Assembly: GCA_005884985.1 (NCBI GenBank)
Contig: VAYK01000079.1
Span: 9,826-18,047 of the forward strand
Direction: 5' to 3'
Length of the DNA: 8,222 nucleotides
Source of the DNA: Actinomycetota bacterium
Lineage (GTDB): Bacteria; Actinomycetota; Thermoleophilia; Solirubrobacterales; 70-9
Shown here: piece by piece, positions 1-6,862 of the stretch
Layout of the letters: every line of letters begins with the position of its first letter
Numbering within the stretch: the first letter of the stretch is position 1
Made by a program: the position numbers and the translations under genes
Notes under the pieces: generated by a model
Told to the model about the DNA's origin: nothing
The model's input: the letters and a program-made list of their open reading frames with translations, nothing else
Database searches by the model: none

Positions 1-424
1 ACCCCAACAGGACGATCAGGTTCCCGCCCTCGATCGCGGCCAGCCCGCCCTTCTTTAGCTGGACCCGGGTGCCCGTGGCGGCCTCGATCGCGTGCGAGAG
101 GTCGGGCTCGTGCCCGACCAGGAGCACGGTGGCCGGCCGGCTGCCCTGGATCCGGACCTGGCCGGCCACCTGCTCAGGATTGACGTCGCCGCCGCGAAGC
201 GCCTCGGTCTCGTCGACCCCGACGCCCAGCTCGCGGCAGACGATCCGCGCCGTGTCCCGGGCGCGGATCTTGGGGCTCGTCAGGCAGGCGTCGAGGCTGA
301 CCTCGAGGCCCGCGAGGGCCCCGCCGGCGGCCTCGGCTTGCCGCTCTCCCTTCTCGGTTAGCCGCCTCGCGTCGTCGTCCTCGGGCGAGTCCTCGGCATC
401 CCCATGCCGCAACAACCAGATCAT
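1..424 (-). CDS. sixA: SixA-like phosphohistidine phosphatase (partial, C-terminus off the left edge)
   Basis: Reading the minus strand from ATG at 424 gives 141 codons before the window edge, without a stop. The protein opens MIWLLRHGDAED, the RHG signature of the histidine phosphatase (phosphoglycerate mutase-like) superfamily, with R6 and the nucleophile H7. R54 in the TSPKIRARDTA segment and H105 in VGHEPDLS match the second arginine and second histidine of SixA. The short length, without the extra insertions of larger family members, favours SixA, which removes phosphate from phosphohistidine on signalling or phosphotransfer proteins in the cytoplasm. The natural substrate in actinobacteria is not evident from sequence. 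SixA proteins are usually about 150-160 residues, so only the extreme C-terminus is missing. An in-frame stop at 446-448 limits the start; TTG 428-430 is possible, but ATG 424 has a GGAG about 6 nt upstream. It is divergent from dnaE, with 102 nt between the starts. Confidence 0.88.
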   Translation of the reverse strand, partial: MIWLLRHGDAEDSPEDDDARRLTEKGERQAEAAGGALAGLEVSLDACLTSPKIRARDTARIVCRELGVGVDETEALRGGDVNPEQVAGQVRIQGSRPATVLLVGHEPDLSHAIEAATGTRVQLKKGGLAAIEGGNLIVLLG

Positions 425-526
425 GAGCAACTCCGCCGACCAGCTTCAACCACCATCGCTTTGGAATCCTCGCACCGTGCGGGTTGTGGTGCCGGTGGCA
501 TCTGGGCCGACTGAAATCATCAACGC
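425..526. promoter_or_regulatory. Divergent intergenic region between sixA and dnaE
   Basis: These 102 nt separate two divergent starts and must carry at least one promoter for each gene unless these lie inside the coding regions. On the sixA side a GGAG lies about 6 nt before its ATG. On the dnaE side no Shine-Dalgarno sequence precedes GTG 527. The only AT-rich hexamer at the distance expected for a leaderless start is AATCAT at 515-520, a poor match to TANNNT. A perfect dyad CGCAC-C-GTGCG lies at 471-481 and could be an operator. All regulatory assignments here are inference. Confidence 0.4.
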
Positions 527-3500
527 GTGAGCGTCGTCCACCTCCATGTCCACAGCGAGTACTCGCTGCTCGACGGCGCCTGCAAGATCGACCGCATGGC
601 CGCCCGAGCGGCGGAGCTGGGGATGCCCGCGCTCGGGCTTACCGATCACGGCGTGATGAACGGCGCCGTCGAGCACTACAAGGCGTGCAAGGCGAATGGG
701 ATCAAGCCGATCATCGGGCTCGAGGCATACCTGGTCGATGACCGCCGCCGCGCCGATCAGCGCGTCGAGCGCAATCACCTCACCCTGCTGGCGTCCACGG
801 AGGCCGGCTTTCGCAACCTGGTCGAGCTCACCTCGGCCGGCTTCCTCGAAGGCTTTGGCCGCGGCAAGCCGGGCGTCGACACCGAGCTGCTCGACCGTCA
901 CGCGGATGGCGTGATCGCGCTGACGGGCTGCCTCCAGTCGCGGTTTTGCCGTCGCCTGGCCGAGGAGCGTCCCGCCGACGCTCGGGCCCACCTCGACGAA
1001 CTGCTTGGCGTCTTCGGGCCGGAGAACGTCTACTTCGAGATCCAGGCCAACGGGCTGGCGGAGCAGGAGAAGGTGAACGAGGGCATCGTCCGCGCGGCGC
1101 GGGAGCTCGGCCGGCCGCTGGTCGCCACGGCCGATGTCCACTACCTGCGGCGCGAGGACTACTCGAACCACGCGGCGCTGCTGTGCGTGCAGACCAAGTC
1201 CACGATCGAGCAGCCCAAGTTGCGCTTCGAGACCAACGAGTTCTTCCTCAAGAGCCCCGCGGCGATGGCCGAGTCGTTCTCGCGCTGGCCCGAGGCGGTG
1301 CCCACCACGCTCGAGGTCGCCGAGCGTTGCAACGTCGAGATCGAGCTCGGGCAGCTGCTCTTGCCTCGCTTTCCGACCCCGGACGGCGAGCAGCCGGCCG
1401 CGACGCTGCGCCGACTCGCCACCGAGGGCCTGCGGCGTCGCTACGGCGATCCGCCTCCCGCCGAGGCTCTCGAGCGGCTCAAGTTCGAGCTCTCGGTGAT
1501 CGCCGAGATGGGCTTCGACTCGTATTTCCTGATCGTCTGGGACTTCGTCAAGTACGCCAAGGACAGCGGCATCGCCGTCGGCCCCGGGCGCGGCTCGGCG
1601 GCGGGCTCGATCGTGGCCTACAGCCTCAACATCACCGACCTCGACCCGCTCTCCAACGAGCTGCTCTTCGAGCGCTTCCTCAACCCGGCTCGCAAGTCGA
1701 TGCCCGACATCGACATCGACTTCTCGGTTCGCGGTCGCGAGCGCGTGATCCGCTACGTGGGCGACAAGTACGGGCGCGAGTCGGTGGCCCAGATCATCAC
1801 CTTCGGCACCATGGCCCCCCGCGCGGCGACCCGCGATGCGGCCCGCGTGCTCGGGTTCGATTACGCCACCGGGGACCGGATCGCCAAGCAGATACCCGAG
1901 CCGGTCATGGGCCGCAACCCGAGCTTCGAGGAGTGCCTCGCCGATGGGGAGGAGCTGAAGCATGCCTACGACTCCGATCCCGACGCCCGGCGCATCCTCG
2001 ACGTCGCCCGCGGGCTCGAGGGGATCGTCCGCAACAGCTCGATCCACGCCGCCGCCGTGGTGATCGCCGACCGGCCGCTGGCCGAGATCGTCCCGCTGCA
2101 GCTCGCCGAGGATCGCGGCGCACCGGCCGAGCGGGGCGCGAACGGCAAGCCGGAGCGCTCCTACAAGATCGTCACCCAGTACTCGATGGGCCCGATCGAG
2201 GAGATGGGTCTCCTGAAGATGGACTTCCTGGGCCTGCGCAACCTCGACGTGATCGAGGACGCGATCGAGATCATCAAGCGCTCGCGCGGGATCGAGCTCG
2301 ACATGCAGGCGATCCCGCTCGACGATCCGAAGACCTTCGAGATGCTCTCGCGCGGCGACTCGATCGGCGTCTTCCAATTCGAGTCGGACGGGATGCGCGA
2401 CGCCCTGCGCCGGGTCCGGCCCACCGCCTTCGACGACATAGTCGCGCTGGGCGCCCTCTACCGGCCGGGCGCGATGCGGTTCATCGACGACTACGCTGCC
2501 GGCAAGCGCGACCCCTCCTCGGTCCGCTACGCGGATCCACGCCTTCGCTCGATCACCGAGTCCACCTACGGCTGCTGCATCTACCAGGAGCAGCTGATGG
2601 AGATCGCCAAGCAGATGGCGGGCTTCAGCGCCGCCGAGGCGGACGACCTCCGCAAGGCGGTGGGGAAGAAGAAGCGCGGCCTGATGGCGCAGATGAAGGA
2701 CAAGTTCCTGGCGGGCATGGCCGAGTCCGGCACCGATCGACGGGTCGCCCAGGACCTCTGGTCGCTGATGACCGCGGCGGCCGACTACTCCTTCAACCGC
2801 TCGCACGCCGCGTGCTACGGGCTGATCTCCTATCGGACCGCCTACCTTCGGGCGAACTACCCGGCCGAGTACATGGCGGCGGTGATCTCGTCAGTCATGT
2901 CGACCAAGGACAAGGTGCCGTTCTTCGTCAACCGCTGCGACGAGATGGGGATCGAGGTGCTGCTCCCCGACGTCAACTCGTCCGACCATGGATTCGTGGT
3001 CAGCGGCAAGTCGATCCGCTTCGGGCTCGACGCGGTGAAGAACGTTGGCCACCAGGCGGTCGAGGCGATCATCCAGGCGCGCGAGGCCGGGGGCCCGTTC
3101 TCTTCGATCTGGGACTTCTGCCACCGGGCGGACGCGCGGGCCGTCAACAAGCGGGCGGTCGAGTGCCTGATCAAATGCGGGGCGCTCGACTCGTCGGGCG
3201 ACACCCGCAGGGGGATGCTCGAGGTGCTGTCCGCGGCCCAGGCCAGCGCCTCGAAGTCGCAGGAGGACGCGCGGCGTGGGCAGGCCTCGATCTTCGACCT
3301 CGGCGATGCGCCGGCCGCCGGCGTGGGGGAGACCGCCGGCGGGCTGGGCGACCATCGCCCGCCGGTTGTCGCCGACGAGTTCGACCAGCGTGAGCTGCTG
3401 CGACTCGAGAAGGAGACCCTTGGGACCTTCCTCTCCGCGCACCCGCTGGCCGAAGTTCGCGACGCGCTTCGCGAGCGGGTGGACTGCTCGCTCGACGTGG

Positions 3501-4231
3501 TGGCCCGCAAGGAGGACGGCGCCTGGGTCACCGTGGGCGGCATCGTCAGCGAGCGAAAGCGCGTGCGCACCCGCAGCGGCGCGTACGTGATGTTCGCGAC
3601 CCTGGACGACCTGCAGGGCCGAGTCGAGCTGTTCGTCCGCGACGCCGCCAGCGAGGCGGCGGATCGGATCGAGCTCGATCGCGTCGTCCTGGTGCGGGGG
3701 CGAGTCGACCACAAGGGCCGCGGAGAGACGAGCCTCGTGGTCGCCGAGGCGGAGCCATTCGAGCCCGGCGAGGACGAGGTGGCGGCGGCGCGGGCCAAGG
3801 CGACGGCTCGCCAGCCGGATCGGATCCTGCTGCGGGTCAGCGCCGCCGAGTTCGGGCCCCAGCTCGTCGAGGATCTGAAGACGGTGTTCCAGAGCTTCCG
3901 GGGCGACTGCGAGGTGGTGCTCGAGATGGAGACCCGCGAGGGCACCCGGCGGCTTCGCTTCGGCCGCGACTATTGCGTCACCCCTTCGCAGGCGCTCCGC
4001 GCCGAGCTGGATCACCTGCTCGGCCCCCCGGGCGTTGGCTGCCTGACACAAGGGCGGTGGGGGCCCGCTCGCGGGTCTAGACTCTTCACATGCCACTCAA
4101 GCAACGAGGAGAGGAGGCCGTGCGGGCCGGCGAGTGCCGGCAGTGCCGCACCTTCTGCGACCGGCTCGTTGACCCTCGTGGCTGCCTCGAGCTTCGCTGC
4201 CGCTACCTCTACAGCTACGTCGATCCACTGA
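527..4231 (+). CDS. dnaE: DNA polymerase III subunit alpha (DnaE1-type), with a suspect 3' end
   Basis: This is the replicative polymerase catalytic subunit. The N-terminal PHP domain (about 1-210) opens VHLHVHSEYSLLDGA. Nine residues correspond to the metal ligands known from mycobacterial DnaE1: H7, H9, D16, H41, E66, H84, C135, D203 and H205. The palm has GPGRGSAAGS at 352-361, catalytic D394 and D396 in MPDIDIDF, and third aspartate D566 in KMDFLGLR. A fingers segment DYSFNRSHAACYG starts at 753. A helix-hairpin-helix region (about 829-891), an internal beta-clamp-binding motif QASIF (919-923) and an OB-fold (about 999-1070) follow. GTG 527 is the only start between the in-frame stop at 512-514 and the PHP motif. 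The frame is open to 4231 (1234 aa), but family-like sequence stops near residue 1166. The last ~65 residues are low-complexity and overlap the next gene by 142 nt. Losing one C from the run 4024-4029 would end the protein at TGA 4044-4046 (1172 aa), a normal length. Confidence 0.97.
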   Translation: MSVVHLHVHSEYSLLDGACKIDRMAARAAELGMPALGLTDHGVMNGAVEHYKACKANGIKPIIGLEAYLVDDRRRADQRVERNHLTLLASTEAGFRNLVELTSAGFLEGFGRGKPGVDTELLDRHADGVIALTGCLQSRFCRRLAEERPADARAHLDELLGVFGPENVYFEIQANGLAEQEKVNEGIVRAARELGRPLVATADVHYLRREDYSNHAALLCVQTKSTIEQPKLRFETNEFFLKSPAAMAESFSRWPEAVPTTLEVAERCNVEIELGQLLLPRFPTPDGEQPAATLRRLATEGLRRRYGDPPPAEALERLKFELSVIAEMGFDSYFLIVWDFVKYAKDSGIAVGPGRGSAAGSIVAYSLNITDLDPLSNELLFERFLNPARKSMPDIDIDFSVRGRERVIRYVGDKYGRESVAQIITFGTMAPRAATRDAARVLGFDYATGDRIAKQIPEPVMGRNPSFEECLADGEELKHAYDSDPDARRILDVARGLEGIVRNSSIHAAAVVIADRPLAEIVPLQLAEDRGAPAERGANGKPERSYKIVTQYSMGPIEEMGLLKMDFLGLRNLDVIEDAIEIIKRSRGIELDMQAIPLDDPKTFEMLSRGDSIGVFQFESDGMRDALRRVRPTAFDDIVALGALYRPGAMRFIDDYAAGKRDPSSVRYADPRLRSITESTYGCCIYQEQLMEIAKQMAGFSAAEADDLRKAVGKKKRGLMAQMKDKFLAGMAESGTDRRVAQDLWSLMTAAADYSFNRSHAACYGLISYRTAYLRANYPAEYMAAVISSVMSTKDKVPFFVNRCDEMGIEVLLPDVNSSDHGFVVSGKSIRFGLDAVKNVGHQAVEAIIQAREAGGPFSSIWDFCHRADARAVNKRAVECLIKCGALDSSGDTRRGMLEVLSAAQASASKSQEDARRGQASIFDLGDAPAAGVGETAGGLGDHRPPVVADEFDQRELLRLEKETLGTFLSAHPLAEVRDALRERVDCSLDVVARKEDGAWVTVGGIVSERKRVRTRSGAYVMFATLDDLQGRVELFVRDAASEAADRIELDRVVLVRGRVDHKGRGETSLVVAEAEPFEPGEDEVAAARAKATARQPDRILLRVSAAEFGPQLVEDLKTVFQSFRGDCEVVLEMETREGTRRLRFGRDYCVTPSQALRAELDHLLGPPGVGCLTQGRWGPARGSRLFTCHSSNEERRPCGPASAGSAAPSATGSLTLVAASSFAAATSTATSIH
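4061..4078 (+). terminator. Possible hairpin terminator after dnaE
   Basis: A short hairpin has core stem CCCG (4064-4067) with CGGG (4072-4075) around a CTCG loop. It extends to seven pairs through 4061-4063 with 4076-4078 if two G-U pairs are allowed. No U-tract follows, so it would be an I-shaped element. It lies just after the TGA at 4044-4046 where a frame-corrected dnaE would end, and touches the -10 element of the next gene. The stem is weak and could be chance in GC-rich DNA. Confidence 0.25.
4078..4083 (+). promoter_or_regulatory. Candidate -10 element for a leaderless transcript
   Basis: TAGACT fits the TANNNT -10 consensus of the actinobacterial housekeeping sigma factor. It is followed by six bases (CTTCAC) and then ATG at 4090, so transcription starting about 7 nt downstream would begin on the A of that ATG, as in leaderless mRNAs. 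No Shine-Dalgarno sequence precedes this ATG, which fits. No convincing -35 hexamer sits at 16-18 nt spacing; CTGACA at 4043-4048 is too far away. Confidence 0.45.
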
Positions 4232-4485
4232 GCGGCGGCCACTACATGGGCTGCATGCGCAAGGTCTTCCGCGCCGAGATCGATACGGAGAAGTTCGAGG
4301 CGGCCGAGCGCAACGGCGGCTACGGCGGCATCAAGATGACCGGCGACCCGTTGCCCCAGTGTCAGTTCCGGGTCGAGCCGGCCTACGAGCACGTCGGGCC
4401 CGCCCACGAGTGCGTCAACCCGGGTTTCTTCGACGCCGGGGACGGTCGCGAGGCCGCCTTCGACCTCCGCGACGCCCTGGCGTAG
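4090..4485 (+). CDS. Small cysteine-rich protein of unknown function
   Basis: I do not recognise this 131-residue protein. It has eight cysteines at 16, 19, 23, 32, 37, 55, 91 and 108; the first five form a CxxCxxxC...C....C cluster that could bind zinc or an iron-sulfur cluster. Aromatic and glycine-rich conserved-looking blocks follow (RYLYSYVDPLSGGHYMGC, NGGYGGIKMTGDPLPQC, GPAHECVNPGFFD). There is no signal peptide or membrane segment, so it is probably cytoplasmic. Third codon positions are mostly G or C, as in its neighbours, which supports a real gene. Two starts are credible: ATG 4090, with a -10 element placed for a leaderless message, and GTG 4120, in frame and with AGGAG (4107-4111) 8 nt upstream, which would give 121 residues and keep every cysteine. 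It follows dnaE on the same strand and converges on nfo. The dnaE frame overlaps it only if dnaE really runs to 4231. Confidence 0.75.
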   Translation: MPLKQRGEEAVRAGECRQCRTFCDRLVDPRGCLELRCRYLYSYVDPLSGGHYMGCMRKVFRAEIDTEKFEAAERNGGYGGIKMTGDPLPQCQFRVEPAYEHVGPAHECVNPGFFDAGDGREAAFDLRDALA

Positions 4486-4557
4486 CTCCATCTCAGCACG
4501 TCCGGGTGCGCCGAATCCCGAGCACGTCCCACCCGAGGCCCATGTCCGTCCCTGGTC

Positions 4558-5418
4558 CTACGTTCTCTGCCTGAGCCCGTCGCGGCGGAGTCGCTTGGCC
4601 GTCCGGACCTCGTTGCGATCGGGGCCATGCCCGTCGGAGCCCGGGGTCTCGATCAGCGCCGGCAGATCCTCGAAGCGGGGCTCCGAGAGGAATACTCGCA
4701 GGCCCTTGCGGCCGAGCTCCCCGTCGCCCAGGTTGGCGTGGCGGTCGCGGTTGGCGCCGAGCGGGACCTTCGAGTCGTTGACGTGGACGCAGTGGAGCCG
4801 CTCGAGCCCGACCTTCGCGTCGAACTCGTCGATCACCCCCGCGAGTGCGTCGATCGAGCGGATCTCGAACCCGGATGCCAGCAGGTGGCAGCAGTCGAGG
4901 CAGGCGCCAAGGCGCTTGCCAGCTCCGGCGGCGTCGATCAGCTCGGCGAGCTCGTCGAAGTTGCGACCGAGCGGGCCCTGCGTGCCGGCGGTGTTCTCGA
5001 GCAGCAGCGGACAGCGCTCGGAGCTTTCGAGTGCTTCCCGGATCGCCTTACCGGCGCGCTTCACCGACGGCTCGTGAGGCTCTCCCTTGCGTGCCCCGGC
5101 GTGCAGTACAACACCGCCTGCCCCGATGCCATCGCCGATCCGAAGCGCGTGCTTGAGCGAGGTCAGCGACTTGCGGCGGACCTCGCGTTCCTTGCTGGCG
5201 CAGTTGATCAGGTAGACGGCATGGATCACGACGACATCCAGCCGGGAGGCGTCCATCGCCTGGCGAAAGGCTTCGAAGTCGTCGTCGGTGTAGGCGGTCG
5301 GGCGCCACATCCGCGGGCTCTGATGGAAGATCTGGATCGCCTCGCAGTCGCGCTCGCTTCCGCGCTCGACCGCGTTTGCCAGCCCGCCCGCTGTGGAAAC
5401 ATGGCCGCCGATCAGCAT
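4558..5418 (-). CDS. nfo: Endonuclease IV (AP endonuclease, base-excision repair)
   Basis: The 286-residue product matches endonuclease IV in length (E. coli Nfo has 285). These enzymes cut DNA 5' to abasic sites and remove 3' blocking groups using a trinuclear zinc centre in a TIM barrel. All nine expected metal ligands are visible: H66 (VVIHAVYLIN), H106 (VVLHAGA), E141 (LLLENTAG), D175 and H178 (CLDCCHLLASGF), H212 (HCVHVNDSK), D225 and H227 (RDRHANLGDG) and E257 (PALIETPG). The start is ATG 5418, because MLIGGHVSTAGGL is the conserved N-terminus. The frame is open upstream to 5496, but that part is arginine-rich, unlike the family, and lies over the gltX N-terminus. A strong Shine-Dalgarno sequence precedes the ATG. 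The gene converges on the Cys-rich gene (72 nt between stops) and is divergent from gltX with overlapping starts. Confidence 0.97.
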   Translation of the reverse strand: MLIGGHVSTAGGLANAVERGSERDCEAIQIFHQSPRMWRPTAYTDDDFEAFRQAMDASRLDVVVIHAVYLINCASKEREVRRKSLTSLKHALRIGDGIGAGGVVLHAGARKGEPHEPSVKRAGKAIREALESSERCPLLLENTAGTQGPLGRNFDELAELIDAAGAGKRLGACLDCCHLLASGFEIRSIDALAGVIDEFDAKVGLERLHCVHVNDSKVPLGANRDRHANLGDGELGRKGLRVFLSEPRFEDLPALIETPGSDGHGPDRNEVRTAKRLRRDGLRQRT

Positions 5419-6806
5419 TGACCTCCTCGCCCCCTCGCCTTCGCTTCGCTCCCTCGCCGACGGGCGCACTGCACATCGGCGGCGCCCGCACGGCACTCTA
5501 TAACTGGCTCCTCGCCAGGCACTCGGGCGGCACGCTCGTGCTGCGGATCGAGGACACGGACCGCGAGCGCTCCGTGCCGGAGAACGTCGAGCAGATCCTC
5601 GACGCGCTGCGCTGGCTGGAGCTCGATTGGGACGAGGGCCCGCTGAGCCAGTACGCGCGCCGCGAGCGTCACCGGGAGCGCATCGAGGAGCTGGTCGACG
5701 GCGGCCACGCCTACCCCGACCCGGCGACCGCCGATGACGTTCGTTCCTGGAAGGAGGCCCACGGCGGCGCCGGTTATCGTGGCGAGCCCCGCGACGAGCC
5801 CGGCGCGGCGATCCGCCTGCGCGCTCCCGACGATGGCGTCACCGTGGTAGAGGACCTGATTCGGGGGCCGGTGCGGTTCGAGAACCGCACCCAGGACGAC
5901 TTCGTCGTCGCCCGCGGTGACGGCACGCCCCTGTACAACCTCGCGGTCGCGGTCGACGACGCGGACATGGGGATCACCGACGTCGTCCGGGGTGACGATC
6001 ACCTATCGAACACCCCGAAGCAGCTGCTGGTCTTGAAGGCGCTCGCCGCCGCCCCGCCGCGCTACGCGCACCTGCCGCTCCTGCACGGCCCGGACGGGCG
6101 CAAGCTCTCCAAACGACACGGCGCCGCCTCCGTGCAGGAGCTGCGCCAGCAGGGCTACCTGCCGGCCGCGGTCCGCAACTACCTCGCCCTGCTCGGCTGG
6201 GGGACCGAGGACGACACCACGATCCTCGACACCGACGAGCTGATCGAGCGATTTTCGATCGACCGAGTGGGACGCTCGTCGGCGATCTTCGACCAGCGCA
6301 AGCTGCGCTGGCTGAACGGTCGCTTTATGCGAGAGCTTCCCCTCGACGAGTACGAGCGGCGCCTGGTCGCGTACCTGCGGCTGGACGCCGAGACGGACGC
6401 GGAGGCGTTCCTGGCTGCCGAACCCGAACAACGGCGCACGGCTTGCGAGATCGTGCAGGACAAGGCCCAGACGCTGGACGAGGTATGGCCGCTGATCAGG
6501 TTCCTGTTCGCGGGACCGGCGGACGATGCGGCGGCCTGGGAGAAGGTGATGACTCCGAAGGCCCGCCCCGCGCTGGTCGACGCCGTCGAGGCTCTCCGCG
6601 CTGTGGATGGCTTCGACCCGGCATCGATCCAGGCGGCGTTGAGCCCGATCGTGGAGCGCTCGGGCCGCGCAAAGGCGGTCTACCAGCCGATCCGGGTTGC
6701 GATCACCGGTACCACGGTCTCCCCCGGGATCTTCGACTCGCTCGCTGCGCTGGGGCGGGAGGAATCGCTAGTGAGGATCGAGCGAGCGCTGGACAGACTG
6801 GGGTGA
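5376..6806 (+). CDS. gltX: Glutamyl-tRNA synthetase
   Basis: This class I synthetase charges tRNA with glutamate. Taking TTG 5418 as residue 1 (462 aa, close to the usual 465-490), the Rossmann fold opens LRFAPSPTGALHIGG with the HIGH-type motif at 19-22. LRIEDTDRERS and the KMSKS-type motif KLSKR at 229-233 follow, then a helical C-terminal anticodon-binding region ending RSGRAKAVYQPIRVAITGTTVSPGIF. The acceptor-stem subdomain is shortened: where zinc-containing GluRS has YxCxC, this has YPDPA at 99-103, so no zinc site. The frame is open from TTG 5376 (476 aa), but the first 14 residues then lie inside nfo and look unlike the family. No start has a good Shine-Dalgarno sequence; TTG 5418 is preferred because it begins just before the conserved block and shares one base with the nfo ATG. 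Whether the enzyme also charges tRNA-Gln (non-discriminating) cannot be read by eye. Confidence 0.96.
   Translation: MPARPLWKHGRRSALTSSPPRLRFAPSPTGALHIGGARTALYNWLLARHSGGTLVLRIEDTDRERSVPENVEQILDALRWLELDWDEGPLSQYARRERHRERIEELVDGGHAYPDPATADDVRSWKEAHGGAGYRGEPRDEPGAAIRLRAPDDGVTVVEDLIRGPVRFENRTQDDFVVARGDGTPLYNLAVAVDDADMGITDVVRGDDHLSNTPKQLLVLKALAAAPPRYAHLPLLHGPDGRKLSKRHGAASVQELRQQGYLPAAVRNYLALLGWGTEDDTTILDTDELIERFSIDRVGRSSAIFDQRKLRWLNGRFMRELPLDEYERRLVAYLRLDAETDAEAFLAAEPEQRRTACEIVQDKAQTLDEVWPLIRFLFAGPADDAAAWEKVMTPKARPALVDAVEALRAVDGFDPASIQAALSPIVERSGRAKAVYQPIRVAITGTTVSPGIFDSLAALGREESLVRIERALDRLG
5421..5428 (-). promoter_or_regulatory. Ribosome binding site deciding the nfo start
   Basis: On the minus strand GAGGAGGT, nearly a full anti-16S match, lies 2 nt before ATG 5418; the GAGG part (5425-5428) is 6 nt away, a normal distance. 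It supports ATG 5418 over the longer open frame. The same bases on the plus strand encode the first codons of gltX, within a pyrimidine-rich tract at about 5421-5458. Confidence 0.7.
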
Positions 6807-6816
6807 GCCCAGACGG

Positions 6817-6838
6817 CTGAGGTCGGGCCGGACCCCAG
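6817..6838 (+). terminator. Possible hairpin terminator after gltX
   Basis: CTGAGGTC (6817-6824) pairs with GACCCCAG (6831-6838) across a six-base GGGCCG loop, giving eight positions with one A-C mismatch. It begins 11 nt after the gltX stop, a typical place for a terminator. No U-rich tract follows, so it would be of the U-less kind common in high-GC actinobacteria, or simply chance. Confidence 0.4.
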
Positions 6839-6862
6839 AGCGAATCAGGGCATGATGATCCT

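Noticed and set aside
446..2806. A 786-codon open frame on the minus strand, opposite dnaE
   Set aside because: It is rich in Arg, Gly, Leu, Val and His with no recognisable domain, and it mirrors dnaE codons. Long antisense open frames are expected opposite high-GC genes, where stops are rare.
946..3393. An 815-codon open frame on the plus strand in another frame within dnaE
   Set aside because: Its Arg/Gly/Ala-dominated, low-complexity composition is what out-of-frame reading of GC-rich codons gives, and the dnaE frame explains this DNA with conserved motifs throughout.
2857..4096. Two overlapping minus-strand open frames (362 and 401 codons) opposite the 3' part of dnaE
   Set aside because: No motif, biased composition and full overlap with the clear OB-fold and clamp-binding coding sequence of dnaE.
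4012..4491. Minus-strand open frame of 159 codons opposite the Cys-rich gene
   Set aside because: No recognisable pattern. The plus strand shows ordered cysteines, start signals and G/C-rich third positions, so it is the better coding strand.
4495..4535. AGCACGTCC direct repeat (4495, 4521) and a CGGGTG/CACCCG pair in the Cys-rich/nfo gap
   Set aside because: The possible hairpin has a 6-bp stem and a 21-nt loop without a U-tract, and a single 9-bp repeat is not strong enough to call a terminator or operator for the two convergent genes.
5419..5496. A 26-residue N-terminal extension of nfo
   Set aside because: The segment is arginine-rich and not family-like, the conserved endonuclease IV N-terminus begins at ATG 5418, and a strong ribosome binding site sits directly before that ATG.
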